From the NCBI GenBank assembly GCA_024509875.1, contig JAMPIV010019080.1, positions 62,001-126,000 on the forward strand: a stretch of DNA of 64,000 nt. The letters run 5' to 3'. The translations under genes were made by a program, and so were the position numbers. This DNA comes from Oreohelix idahoensis (Eukaryota > Mollusca > Gastropoda > Stylommatophora > Oreohelicidae). Position 1 is the stretch's first letter. The number at the start of each line of letters is the position of its first letter. Below the pieces are notes generated by a model. That model did no database searches. It was not told where the DNA came from and was given only the letters and a program-made list of their open reading frames with translations. This document shows, one piece after another, positions 47,715 through 59,169 of this stretch.

Positions 47715-47992
47715 AACAGTTTAGAGGACAAATAATGCATATGTCAAACACAGACTGATTGGGTACAAGAAAATGTCAAGTAAAGTCGTATTATCTCGTC
47801 ACATTCATCATCATTATTGTTTTCGTTCCATATGGGGCCCGAGACTACCACTACAGAAGGCCCCTTTAAATTGGCTTCTACGACATGCATGAAGGTGTTG
47901 TAGCCCCAATCTTTCTTGGTCTACTTACAGGCCCCCGGGAACTAGAAGGAGCACATTCGTGAAATATAAATGTGTAAATGCCGAGTTATGTA

Positions 47993-48172
47993 TAAACAAA
48001 GTTATGAATACAGAAAGTTATGAAAGAATAAAGTTATGAATGAAGAAAGTTATAAATGAAGACACTTATGAATGCAGAAAGTTATGAATACAGAAAGTTA
48101 TGAATGAAGGAATCTGTAGATGAAGAAAGTTATAAATGAAGAAAGTTATGAATGAAGAAAGTTATGTATAAC
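47993..48172. repeat. 16-bp minisatellite
   Basis: About 11 imperfect tandem copies of GAATGAAGAAAGTTAT. Confidence 0.9.
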
Positions 48173-48384
48173 GATTTATTACTGCAGATGACATATACTT
48201 GCTCATAATAACCATAGCAACTACGTTCAACAAACACAAGCTGTTAACATTAATTGTAATCAATGATTTTTACATACAATAATTACAGGTGAGAATAATT
48301 GGATTCAGTATGGAAGACGAGAGAAAGGAAGGTCAGAATGTTAGACGAGCCTGCGAGCCCAATTCTAAACCGTTTTAAAATAAA

Positions 48385-48440
48385 GTTCGTTCGTTCGTTC
48401 TATCTATATATCTATCTGTCTTTCTGTCTATCTATCTACA
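48385..48440. repeat. GTTC and TATC microsatellites
   Basis: (GTTC)4 followed by imperfect (TATC/TGTC)n. Confidence 0.9.
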
Positions 48441-48468
48441 CTCAAGCCCATCTCCCACGCTAATTTTT

Positions 48469-48900
48469 ATGACTAAATGTATCCCCCACTACCCACAAGA
48501 CAGACACACCAGCCACTACCTATACAACAGACACCACTGGACAGATGGAAAGACTAGACTACAAGTAACACCCATTCTTCTCATAAATCACTTAATCGCA
48601 ACGCAGGAACTACAGCACGAAAATGGGAGTTTCTTCACACATTTCTCCACCCGCCCAGAACGGAATTTTTACAGTTCATCCATTTTACGGCAACATTTTG
48701 CTCAGATAGCCCATAAAGCCCATAGCAGGTACTTCAGATGTCTATATACAGCTCCACGGAACAAGATTGAACACATAAACACTAAGAAATGCCTTTTGAA
48801 TAACTATCGTATTAATACTATTGTTTTCTTATTATTATTATCTCTGTGCTTATTTTTCTCATTCCTACGCTCACCATTCTCTCTTTCATCTCTCGTATAA
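48469..48900 (+). CDS. Hypothetical 143-residue open frame
   Basis: Not recognised. The frame has ATG and stop, a His/Arg/Thr-rich N-terminal half and a hydrophobic stretch near the C-terminus (INTIVFLLLLSLCLFFSFL) that could span a membrane. The nearby microsatellite, lack of any relative in the window and lack of introns or codon signals make chance an equally good explanation. Given low confidence on purpose. Confidence 0.15.
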   Translation: MTKCIPHYPQDRHTSHYLYNRHHWTDGKTRLQVTPILLINHLIATQELQHENGSFFTHFSTRPERNFYSSSILRQHFAQIAHKAHSRYFRCLYTAPRNKIEHINTKKCLLNNYRINTIVFLLLLSLCLFFSFLRSPFSLSSLV

Positions 48901-49162
48901 CTGCATTTTGTTTTGTTTAAATATTGTATTTCCTACAATTATTTTCCCCAATTTCACTTCCTTGGGGAAATACAATTAGTTTAAATTCTTTGCGATTATT
49001 TTTTGTGTATAACTGGATTTTTTAACTTGTTTTTTTTTTTAAATTACAGTAATGGCATATACTAGGGTACACTGGTTTCATAAGGATAGTCAATTGGTTT
49101 ATCACGATCTTCAAGAAAGTGCTCAGTATCCCACAGCATGGTGATATTGGTACAGTGAAATG

Positions 49163-50056
49163 AGAGCACATACTGAACACCATTCAAAGTACAGCGCTTG
49201 CCATCTTTGATAAGAAAACAGCGAATTCAAATGACTTGTTTGATGCTTCATTAGATGTGATGACACCTATCATTGAAGCTAAGCGCAGTGCGGCGATTGA
49301 ATACAAACGTTCACCGAGTGATAGAATCCTACAGATCCTGAAGGCTGCGAGAAGCAAAGTCCAACAAACTGCTCGACGTTGTGTAAATGATTATTGTCTC
49401 CAGCTCAGTAACGTCATCCAGACCGCAGCACAAACAGACAACACTAGACAAATGTACGACGGTGTAAAGAAGGTCCTTGGTACCACCAAAAAGTTAGATG
49501 GCACCGGTAAAACCCATCAGCTGGGAGAAGCTAACAGATAAGAACCGGTATAGAGGTGGGTCGTGCACTACTCTGAGCTGTACGCTAGAGAAAATACCAG
49601 ACCTAAAGGTCTTTTGTATTGGACATGCGCCCTAATATAACAGACTAGGTTGAGCGAGGCGCGCCTCGCCTACACGAGGCACAATTTTATGTTAAAAGCC
49701 ACGTATGCAGCACTTGACGATGTCAAATGTCTGCCAACTATCATAAAGCTGAATGCTGAAAAACACTTGAATAACTCAGCAAGACTATTGATAGCTTCGT
49801 CTCTGGCAAAGCACCAAGCAGTGACGGGACTCCTCTCTATTTAATTAAATACTGTAAAACCATACTATTACATCCCCTGCATATGGTGCTGTGTCAGTGC
49901 TAGAAATAGACACGCATCACTCAAGACATGTGAGATGCCAAGATTGTAACATTATGTAAAAATAAAGAAGACAGAAGTGATTGCAATAACTACAGAAGAA
50001 ACTCTCTTCTTAGTATTATTGGTAAGGTTGTTGCTAGAGTTATCTTAATGCCATTC
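49163..50056 (+). pseudogene. LINE ORF2 fragment, region between endonuclease and RT plus RT start
   Basis: Contains a 101-codon frame (49236-49541) with sequence typical of the linker between endonuclease and RT of animal LINEs (FDASLDVMTPIIEAKRSAAIEYKRSPSD, MYDGVKKVLG). The homologous reading extends upstream in frame to about 49163. Downstream, in broken frames, come VKCLPT, a KAPGSDGIPP-like segment, MRDAKIVTLYKNKGD-like and IGKVVARVILM. It stops at the LTR of element E at 50057 and resumes at 54197. Several frameshifts: an old copy. Confidence 0.75.
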
Positions 50057-50768
50057 TGTGACAGTACGGACTGTTACGTCGGATTAACACTAAGGTGCTG
50101 CCACTTAATCATAGTTAGGGTAAGAATACTTAGCAAGATTAAACACTAAGTATTTGAGCGTGTCTAGTTAGAGTAATAACACTAGTCACATATCCTATGA
50201 GTGATTTAATTAAAGTGTTCAGAAATGACGTCATCGAACTTGGGGTAGAATTGCCCAGTAGTTAGGACGGAAGTGATGGTTTGAGAGAAGGGGGTTAAGT
50301 GAGTTGTTTTGAGCACGAGACGAGCGAGGCGGTTTTTTTGGGGGGTTTGGACCATCTTGTAAGTTGGAGGGCTGTGTAATATTTCGTGGGATGATTGGTT
50401 TGTATACTGCAGAAGCACATGTATTTATGAACTGTTATGAAGTTGTCAGAGTGTGCAGACACTTAATAAAGGTGTTCATTCATATTTAATCCAGCTTGAA
50501 CTTATTTCCTGAACGTCAGTAGGAAGTGTCGTTTGTTTACATCAGGTAATTGAGAAAAGAATGTTACCATATTTTCGACGATCATGCAGCCTAAAACATA
50601 AACACAGTTACGAGTCTCCAAAAGAACCACCTGGGTTATATTCCTATTCTGTAATCACCATCTCTGGCAGTCGCCAGTAAAACAACAGATGAACATTGAT
50701 AAAAGATTCCACCCCATTCTCACCCTGTCACACTAGACTTGATTTGTCACCGTGACAAGGCCCGGTCA
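50057..50768 (+). repeat. 5' LTR of element E
   Basis: Starts TGTGACAG. The direct repeat with 53713-54196 runs to about 50768. An inner CTGTCACA at 50725-50732 mirrors the start and could be the true end; the boundary is uncertain by about 36 bp. Confidence 0.8.
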
Positions 50769-50856
50769 CATCTAACTTGATTTGGTGCCGTTCCCGTCCA
50801 CTCCCCGGCCACATAACTTGATTTGGTGCCCGTGACCAGCTCGTAACTGTTTTTTT
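50733..50856 (+). repeat. Tandem primer-site-like repeats of element E
   Basis: Three imperfect copies, about 40 bp each, of ACTTGATTTGGTGCCCGTGA followed by a CCCGG-containing tail. Two contain TGGTGCC, a plausible tRNA-pairing start. The first copy may be part of the LTR. Confidence 0.65.
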
Positions 50857-51111
50857 ATGATGGATTCACCCATTCAACAGCTAGAGCATCAAGTATTTTT
50901 GTTGCAAAAGAAAACCCGCCTGCTTCAACAATAATTGTCACAGCAACAAACAGCTGCTGGAAGGGCACACTGGAACAGTCTCAATGAAAGACACTGTCGA
51001 GTTATAGTGAGAAACGTTATCAATATAATAAAACAAGGAAAGATAATTGAAATAAATATTGTTACGAGTGACAAACGAAGATGTATGATAACGACAGAAA
51101 ATGGACATATA
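50857..51111 (+). pseudogene. Possible upstream ORF of element E
   Basis: ATG at 50857 opens a 25-codon frame (QLEHQVFLLQKKTRLLQQ, heptad-like) closed by TAA at 50932. The same frame then stays open for about 58 codons to about 51111, overlapping the start of the proline-rich ORF in another frame. One stop and one shift could have split a longer N-terminus from the main ORF. Alternatively it is only leader sequence. Confidence 0.3.
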
Positions 51112-52187
51112 TAAAGCCAGTAACACAGTGGAGAAAAACCTTTAACAGACGTTATCATTCCTGTTCCACCGCTGAGGTTCATATCCCTCCACCTGAGCTG
51201 TACTCACGTATCCACTCCCGTGACGCTCGCTTGGCTGAGTTACCCTCCGTTACTCCAGGCCTCTTTCATGCTTCGCCTCAGCATGATATTATTGTACCTC
51301 CTATTACTGCCGCAACTCCTGTCCATACCTCCCTTCCTCCCCCTGTTCACCTCTCTTCTTATCCCACTTTTCCTCCCCCTGTTCACCTCTCTTCTGACCC
51401 CGCTTTTCCTCCCTCTGTTCACCTCTCTTCAGACCCCGCTTTTCCTCCCTCTGTTCACCTCCCTTCAGACCCCACTTTTCCTCCCTCTGTTCATCTCTCT
51501 TCTGACGCCGCTTTTCCTCCTTATGGTTATTTTCCTCCGCCTCCCTCCGACCTTGATATAGAACATGAGTCTGACTCTTCAGATGTTGAAACTTCTCTTT
51601 CTCCTTATGGTTATTTTCCTCCGCCTCCCTCCGACCTTGATACAGAACATGAGTCTGACTCTTTAGATGTTGAACCTTCTCTTCCTCCTTATGGTTATTT
51701 TCCTCCACCTCCCTCCGGTTATTTTTCTCCCCCTTCCTCTGATCTTGACTCTTCCCCCGATTATTCTTCTTTTGATATTGGGCCTGATGTTCCTCTTCCC
51801 TCAGCTCGTTTTCTCTTTAGACGTCGTCATCCAACCTTCATTTACGATTCTGTTCCCTTTCCTAAGCACCTTCACCAGCGGGCCGCCCATGTGCGTACCC
51901 GTTTTCGTCACTCCCGTGGTTCTGTTCATTCTCCTCACCGTAGTCCCTCCCCTCCGCCTCCCCCTCCCCCTGTCACACCTCCATCCCGTAGAGTACGTAT
52001 ACCCCTCCATTATCCTCCTCCCAGTCCACAGCCTCCACCCCAACCCTCCCGTTATGTCGCGTCAACTCCCGTAGTCCATGCCATTGTTCCTACCTCCCAA
52101 CCTACACAGTACGATCCTCGCCTGTCATTGCAAGCCATTGAAAGATTGGAAGCAATGAACATTTTTGCAAAGATGTTTACAAATTGA
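51081..52187 (+). CDS. Element E proline-rich repeat protein
   Basis: A 368-codon frame from an ATG, unlike any pol and with no family I recognise. Residues 1-84: basic then Pro-containing start. Residues 85-144: five tandem copies of a 12-residue unit (FPPSVHLSSDPA type). Residues 145-200: two copies of a 28-residue unit (PYGYFPPPPSDLD, then acidic EHESDS), with a third partial copy to about 225. Residues 245-290: Arg/His-rich basic block. Residues 287-323: polyproline with SRRVR. C-terminus: a short helix-like LQAIERLEAMNIFAKMF. The alternation of Pro-rich, acidic and basic blocks suggests a disordered, possibly gag-like or RNA-binding protein; that is inference. Repeat units are multiples of three bases, so other frames over the repeats are open too, but only this one stays open through the non-repeat part. 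Confidence 0.6.
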   Translation: MYDNDRKWTYIKPVTQWRKTFNRRYHSCSTAEVHIPPPELYSRIHSRDARLAELPSVTPGLFHASPQHDIIVPPITAATPVHTSLPPPVHLSSYPTFPPPVHLSSDPAFPPSVHLSSDPAFPPSVHLPSDPTFPPSVHLSSDAAFPPYGYFPPPPSDLDIEHESDSSDVETSLSPYGYFPPPPSDLDTEHESDSLDVEPSLPPYGYFPPPPSGYFSPPSSDLDSSPDYSSFDIGPDVPLPSARFLFRRRHPTFIYDSVPFPKHLHQRAAHVRTRFRHSRGSVHSPHRSPSPPPPPPPVTPPSRRVRIPLHYPPPSPQPPPQPSRYVASTPVVHAIVPTSQPTQYDPRLSLQAIERLEAMNIFAKMFTN

Positions 52188-52582
52188 ACTCTACTTACCT
52201 CCAGATGCCGACTCCTGTCATGTTGACATATCCTGCCCTGATGTCATTTTCTAGAATGATGTCTACCATGTTTCTCGTGTCTTCCGAAGCAGTTCGCCTA
52301 CACAATACCCCTCCTGCTGTATTGCTTGATCCTGATGCTACCGTGAAGACCAGTCGTTACGCATCCTTGAACATCTCGGTTACAGACTTTACGCACATTT
52401 TCAGTTCTGCTATGAAGTCCAATAATCGCTATTTATGGAGAGCTGTTACATTTTCGTCCGCAAGAAAGACATTGCCGAATCTACCAGTACATGAACAGTT
52501 CCCTCACGACATCCTTTCGACCACTGCTGATGGAGATCCACCAACTCAGACGATCTCTGCAGTCCTGATATATTGTAGTTGA
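52184..52582 (+). CDS. Element E second open frame
   Basis: A 132-codon frame overlapping the end of the proline-rich ORF by four bases, in another frame; its first codon is TTG, so it is more likely read by frameshift or was once joined to ORF 1. Residues look globular (YASLNISVTDFTHIFSSAMKSNNRYLWRAV), without a known motif. No protease DTG/DSG, zinc knuckle or polymerase motif is visible. Confidence 0.4.
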   Translation: MNSTYLQMPTPVMLTYPALMSFSRMMSTMFLVSSEAVRLHNTPPAVLLDPDATVKTSRYASLNISVTDFTHIFSSAMKSNNRYLWRAVTFSSARKTLPNLPVHEQFPHDILSTTADGDPPTQTISAVLIYCS

Positions 52583-53712
<1,130 letters not shown>

Positions 53713-54196
53713 TGTGACAGTACGGATTGTTACGTCGGATTAACACTAAGGTGCTGCCACTTAATTATAGTTAGGGTAAGAATACTTAGTTGGAGGGCTG
53801 TGTAATATTTCGTGGGATGATTGGTTTGTATACTGCAGAAGCACATGTATTTATGAACTATTATGAAGTTGTCAGAGTGTGCAGACACTTAATAAAGGTG
53901 TTCATTCATATTTAATCCAGCTTGAACTTATTTCCTGAACGTCAGTAGGAAGTGTCGTTTGTTTACATCAGGTAATTGAGAAAAGAATGTTACCATATTT
54001 TCGACGATCATGCAGCCTAAAACATAAACACAGTTACGAGTCTCCAAAAGAACCACCTGGGTTATGTTCCTATTCTGTAATCACCATCTCTGGCAGTCGC
54101 CAGTAAAACAACAGATGAACATTGATAAAAGATTCCACCCCATTCTCACCCTGTCAGACTAGACTTGATTTGTCACCGTGACCAAGCCCGGTATCA
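53713..54196 (+). repeat. 3' LTR of element E (internally deleted)
   Basis: Starts TGTGACAG like the 5' LTR and follows it closely, but lacks about 232 bp (present at about 50137-50370). The end is uncertain by a few bases. Confidence 0.8.
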
Positions 54197-54966
54197 TCTA
54201 CACAAGTTAGCTGAGCACATATATCCAGAGTTATCTTAATGCGATTACACAAGTTAGCTGAGCACATACATCCAGAGTTATCTTAATGTGATTACACAAG
54301 TTAGATGTGCACATATATCCAGAGTCGTAGTTTGGATTCCGAGCTGGTAGATCAACAATTGTTATAGTCTTTTCTCACTGCCAACTCAGGAAAATATCAA
54401 AATGGCAGAAAAGGCATCACAAAGGCATTTGACCTGGTAAGAAAGGATGGACACTTCAAAATCCTCCTGAACATAGACTGCTCCACTAAATTGTTGGAAA
54501 TGATAAAATCATTCCCTGAAGATATGAAAGGAACAGTCCAATATGCTGGAAGCCCATCACATCACTACTATTTGCTCTTAAAACATATATTCAGAGATGC
54601 AACTGAAAGCATATGCTTTCACACTCGGCCATATGGACAACTGTTTAACCTTGCAAACCTGAAGGCATACACAAAAATCGAATGGTCTCTATAAAAGATT
54701 TGTTATTCGCTGATGATACTGCAATTGTCACACACAGTCAACAGGAACTTCAGATCTTGATGAATCGCTTCACCTACACTTGCAAGGTCTCACAATAAGT
54801 CTAAAGAAAACAAATGTGTTGGGTCAGGATGTGGATGTTGCACCAGTTATTATTATCGATAACTAAGAATTGGCAGTGGTGCACCACTTCACATACCTGG
54901 GGTCTACCATCAACGATAAATCGACAGCCGCTTTGGCACAGCTGCAGGTACCTTTTTCCACCTTAC
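54197..54966 (+). pseudogene. LINE ORF2 fragment, RT part, continuing from 50056
   Basis: Picks up where the left LINE fragment stops: RVILM continues as RLHKLAEHIYPES. Then come KAFDLVRKDGHFKIL, a 67-codon frame (54491-54694) with EDMKGTVQYAGSPS, then the active site LLFADDTAIVTHSQQEL and HFTYLGSTI-like sequence in other frames. It starts with a 47-bp segment repeated about 2.7 times (54199-54330). It is cut at 54967 by the LTR of element C. Frameshifts and stops show it is dead. Confidence 0.78.
54199..54330 (+). repeat. 47-bp tandem repeat inside the LINE
   Basis: Unit tacacaagttagctgagcac... ending ttatcttaatgcgat, two full and one partial copy, right next to the element E insertion. Confidence 0.88.
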
Positions 54967-57389
54967 TGTCGTGAATTATTCTAATCCCCATATATAAATT
55001 AAAACGTAAATGCAAAGCCTAACAAATAAATTTAATAAAAGGAAAGAAGAATGGTAAAGAACAGTGCTGTCACAATGCCTGTACTCGAAATCCCCCTTGT
55101 TTTCTACTTCGTCGGCAAATTGTAACGCTTTCACGTTGATAGTAAAAGCCTACTGTGTCGCTGCACGCTTTCTTCAATGAAACGTGTACTGTATTTCTTG
55201 GAAAAACCTTGAGATACGCAAGCTGATCAATGACCTAAATTTAATATTTCATTCATTCCATTTTATACACGGTGTAACTAAAAGACAGATGGACTAAAGG
55301 ATAGAGAGAAGGGAGAGGCAGAAAGCAGGGACACCTGCAACACTAAACACGCGTCGCGCGATACACAATTGCTGCCATCACGCGTGTAAGGCCACATGCA
55401 CTAACTTTATTTCAAATCGACAGTGATAAAATTCACTACCCATACCAGAGTTAGATTTTAAAATCCTGAAAAACGCTTATTGGGAAAGATGACATTAGAT
55501 GGGTTTACGTTTGAAAACATGACAGTACCCAGACACCACATGGGGAGTGAAGTGAACAGGAGGTGGTAGAAAATGCACATTTTGAACGCAGCCACCTAGC
55601 TCCCTTAAATTAGTATATTTGGGTTCCTTAGGGTTTGCTGACAAAGAATATGTAAAACGTTACGCAAATAGTCTAGGAATTACCAAGTTATGGCCAAAAT
55701 AAAATAGTGGGGGTGCCTGACAGCATGAAATCATTTCTGCTCATAAAATTTTTTTATAACGTGTTTGAAGAAACATTACGTTACGGAAATAGCCTACCAT
55801 GTTAACTCCTATTTGATTGGAGCGCAACAAATGAAAGACTAAACACGATTGGTCGGACTATAAATACTATCTTGTGTTGTCAGGGGAAACGTGAGAAAGG
55901 GGTATTTTTTTGAAAAGATGTGTAGACATGGTTTGATTGGGTAGAGCTACGAATATACTCAATTCAGAGCGTCTGTTCATTGCCACATCTTGTAATAAAC
56001 CTACTAAGAAACAGTACGTTGAGCACCAGTGTATATTTTTTATAAAATAAAGCCTGGGACATCGGCAGATCGGAGTTGTGCTATATTCATTGCCAGTCAA
56101 CGAAACTGTTTATTATTATTTCCATGAATTGTGGTAAGCTTGAAATATTCAATATCTTTTAATGAAAATTGAATGTAAATTGATAATTTATGTCTGTATA
56201 TATGTGTGGTTCAGTAGCGAACATGATGTAAAGCCTATAGTGCTCCAGCCTGAACAGAAGGTGTCGGAGGAAAGTAAAACTGCATGGAATGGCCAAACAG
56301 TACACTGACACCTAGATTATTAACTAGAAAGAAATAATGCTGGAATTGCAGAGGCGTAGTAACCATTAGGGAGGGAAATACTGGTATAAAGTATTTCAGA
56401 TGAAGCTGACAGTTGGCCTAACGCTCTGAACTCAATGTTTGTGATGTATTGTGCTCTTTGTAGAAATGGAGTATAAATTAGTTCTGACGTAGAAGGTACA
56501 ACCTTCTTGTTTCAGGGACCGTGGTCTTAAAGTTATTGAGCAGCACCTGGTCAGAGCTTTGCTGAAGCCAGAGGTGGACAGCATACTCCTTGGTCCATAT
56601 AGCAACCAGTGGGGTGGCTCCAGAACTCATTTAAATAATCGAGCAGAGGAGTCTTTTACTGCAGTCATCACGCAAGATAAGAGAGTGTGGCCATGGAGCT
56701 CAACATTATGTACCCCCATCTTAAAATGACATTATAAACTAAAATTAAGAGGGGAATTTAATTGTTTTAATACCAGGAACTGAGAACATCTCCAATACTA
56801 GTTCCAATAGAAACAAACTATTGAAGTCATGATGACAAATACCAACAGAGCTTGAACAAAACAAAACCAGTATTACCTCATATTACCACTACACAACTGA
56901 CACACATAGGATACCATTAATAATATATGTCACTATAAGAATCATATTAATAAATTCTGTACATATAACTTGTAATTAAAATTGATTGTGATTCCTGGTT
57001 CCCTTTGTATTTGAATCAGGACACATATACATTCATGACAGCACTGAATACATATTGTTATTTGAAAAGTTATCAGTGACTCCTTTAAGATATCCTCTTA
57101 GAGTGTTATATGTATGTGAGTGTCACAGTGTTGTCAAGTGTGGTGGAATAAATTAAATTGTTTATCTGTCTGTTGTTGTTATGACTTACACTTCATCATA
57201 CACATACCCTAGACATATAACGTAGTCATCACACTATTCCAGAATAATTCTGACTGAGGTATACATATGTGGCAGTAAGTAAGGTTATCTATAATACACT
57301 ACTCTTATTAGATATAGATACCTTCACAGCTGATCTCAGTCAGTACACTAAGTCCCCTATAAATATTTATAACATCCCACTTTACCACA
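54967..57389 (+). repeat. 5' LTR of element C
   Basis: Starts TGTCGTGAATT. The end is placed at CCACA (57389) because the primer-binding site follows after five bases, the same spacing as in element D; the 3' LTR end is outside the window, so this is inferred. Length about 2.4 kb. A likely polyadenylation signal (GGAATAAATT) lies near 57146. Confidence 0.75.
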
Positions 57390-57394
57390 TATAT

Positions 57395-57420
57395 TGGGGT
57401 CTCGCCCTCGGGATTTTGAA
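57395..57420 (+). promoter_or_regulatory. Primer-binding site of element C
   Basis: TGGGGTCTCGCCCTCGGGAT, similar but not identical to the proline-tRNA primer site. Confidence 0.5.
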
Positions 57421-57581
57421 TCTTTCCCTATTACAAATATTGGGGGTAACTCACTTCAGGGAATAATAAGAATTAAAAGGTATCCTTGGGTGAAAATAAA
57501 TAAGGTTGAGCTCACAGTGCCTGTGTTGTCTTGAGTTAATTAGTCATAGATAAAATTGTTTAGACATTTATCTGTTAGACA

Positions 57582-58706
57582 ATGGCCGACCTGGCAAAAT
57601 TTCGATCTGCTGCTGTACAGACTGCGAAAGAGTTAGGAATGGACGGGCAAATTATGATTTCTTATGTCACTGCTGAATGTGACAAATATATTGAACGGGA
57701 AGAAAGAAGATTAGAAAAAGAGGCCGAAAGAAAATTAGAGGCTGAGACTAAGAGGTTGCAGATTGAGGCTGAGGCTAAGCGGTTGCAGATTGAGGCTGAG
57801 GCTAAGAAATTGGAAGCAGAAGAAAGAAGATTGACTGCAGAAAGAGAAGACAAGAGATTAGCTGCAGAGAGGGAAGCAGAAAAGGAGGAGAAGAGATTAC
57901 AAAGGGAACATGAGTTACGACTAAGGGAGTTTGAGTTTCAAGGCCATGCTCCTGAAAATGGTGCCAGTCCCTTTGCCTCTGATGCTACTGCTAGCCAGGG
58001 AGCCTCAACCTCAGCTATGAATTTTCATTTAGATCATTTTGTTGAGAAAGACGATGATATAGAGAGCTATCTAAATAGGTATGAACTATTAGCTACCACA
58101 TATGGGTTAGAGAGAGAAAGGTGGAGCTTAAAGTTATCTCAGGGACTTCGTGGGGCAGCTTATGAAGTTTTTGCAAAAATGAGCAGAAGTGATCAGGAAA
58201 ATTATGACATGCTAAAGCAGGCTCTTTTGTTAAGATATGAAAAGAATGCAGAATTTTATAGGAAAAAATTTAGGAATGCTAAACTACTGTCAGGTGAAAC
58301 CTATCACCAGTTCTCTGCACGAATAGAGACATACTTGGAGAAATGGACTTCTCTGGGGAAAACCCAAGATCTTAAGGAAATGGTCCTTATAGAGCAATTA
58401 AGAGAGTCCATGGCTCCAGACCTGAGAAAGTTTCTCATGGAACAAGGTGCAGAGAGGCTGGGTGAGTTGCTAAATGTTGCTGAAAGGTATCAAGCAGCTC
58501 AAGCAGAGGTAACAGGTAATAAAAAGAAACAAGTGGATAACTTTAGGGCACCACAGAACTTTAATAAATTTGATCCTAGGGATCAAAACAAAGGTAAGCA
58601 CCAGTTTGATAGGCCACGGTATGAAAATAAAAATAAAACCCCACAATTCGATGAAAGGAAATATGATGAAAGAAAATCTTTCAACCAAGGAAAAAAAGTG
58701 GTGTAA
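57582..58706 (+). CDS. gag: Element C gag
   Basis: A 374-codon frame. Residues about 40-130 form a charged coiled coil with near-repeats of RLQIEAEAK. Residues about 150-310 form a capsid-like helical domain (HLDHFVEKDDDIESYLNRYELLATTY, LSQGLRGAAYEVF, QFSARIETYLEKW). Then comes a basic Lys/Asn-rich tail. The frame ends at the A7 run at 58691-58697 just before the zinc knuckle; element D has no extra base there and reads through, so the true gag extends further. Structural particle protein. Confidence 0.92.
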   Translation: MADLAKFRSAAVQTAKELGMDGQIMISYVTAECDKYIEREERRLEKEAERKLEAETKRLQIEAEAKRLQIEAEAKKLEAEERRLTAEREDKRLAAEREAEKEEKRLQREHELRLREFEFQGHAPENGASPFASDATASQGASTSAMNFHLDHFVEKDDDIESYLNRYELLATTYGLERERWSLKLSQGLRGAAYEVFAKMSRSDQENYDMLKQALLLRYEKNAEFYRKKFRNAKLLSGETYHQFSARIETYLEKWTSLGKTQDLKEMVLIEQLRESMAPDLRKFLMEQGAERLGELLNVAERYQAAQAEVTGNKKKQVDNFRAPQNFNKFDPRDQNKGKHQFDRPRYENKNKTPQFDERKYDERKSFNQGKKVV

Positions 58707-59169
58707 AAATTGTAAGATGAACAATCATGACACTGACCATTGTAGAAGGAAACCTCCTCATTGTGCTGCTATGACATCGGGGAAAAAGGAAAAGAAGGTC
58801 AAACCTGAAGAACTACAGGAACCATACCACCCCCCAGTGTGTGAAGATGTCATCTGTAATGGTGTCACTATAAGGTGTTTATATGATACCGGTTTAGATT
58901 ACGATTCCGTTGTGAGTTCTCACCTGGTGCAGGCCGATCAATACACCACAGAAACAGTGGAGATTCAAACTGCAACCAAGGATGTAGCTACCATGACACT
59001 TCCCGTCGCCCGAATAAAAGTGAAAACGCGATATGTGGAAGGAATCATAAAAGCAGCAGTGATAAATGAGCCAATCTACCCTCTGATATTGGGGTGTAGA
59101 TATGTCTTCTTGGGGGAATCCCAAGAGACCTGTGATATTGGCAACAGTGCAGACCAGATCACAGTCTAA
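58570..59169 (+). CDS. Element C zinc knuckle and aspartic protease
   Basis: A 199-codon frame entered from gag after the A7 run at 58691-58697. It has a canonical CCHC knuckle (CKNCKMNNHDTDHC), then the aspartic protease with active site DTG (CLYDTGLDYDSVV) and IYPLILGCRYVF. The frame breaks at the G5 run at 59112-59116, after which the protein continues in the pol frame. The first 45 or so codons overlap gag and are not real protein. Confidence 0.88.
   Translation: MILGIKTKVSTSLIGHGMKIKIKPHNSMKGNMMKENLSTKEKKWCKNCKMNNHDTDHCRRKPPHCAAMTSGKKEKKVKPEELQEPYHPPVCEDVICNGVTIRCLYDTGLDYDSVVSSHLVQADQYTTETVEIQTATKDVATMTLPVARIKVKTRYVEGIIKAAVINEPIYPLILGCRYVFLGESQETCDIGNSADQITV

Noticed and set aside
47993..48172. 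CRISPR-like array
   Set aside because: Contiguous 16-bp tandem units without unique spacers in a eukaryotic context; a minisatellite.
51304..51708. Antisense and alternative frames over the element E repeats
   Set aside because: Repeat units are multiples of three bases, so every frame without a stop in one unit stays open; only the 51081-52187 frame extends well beyond the repeats.
58685..58710. Programmed frameshift between element C gag and protease at the A7 run
   Set aside because: The shift lies before the zinc knuckle, and the related element D reads through in one frame without a slippery run. A one-base insertion is the simpler reading.
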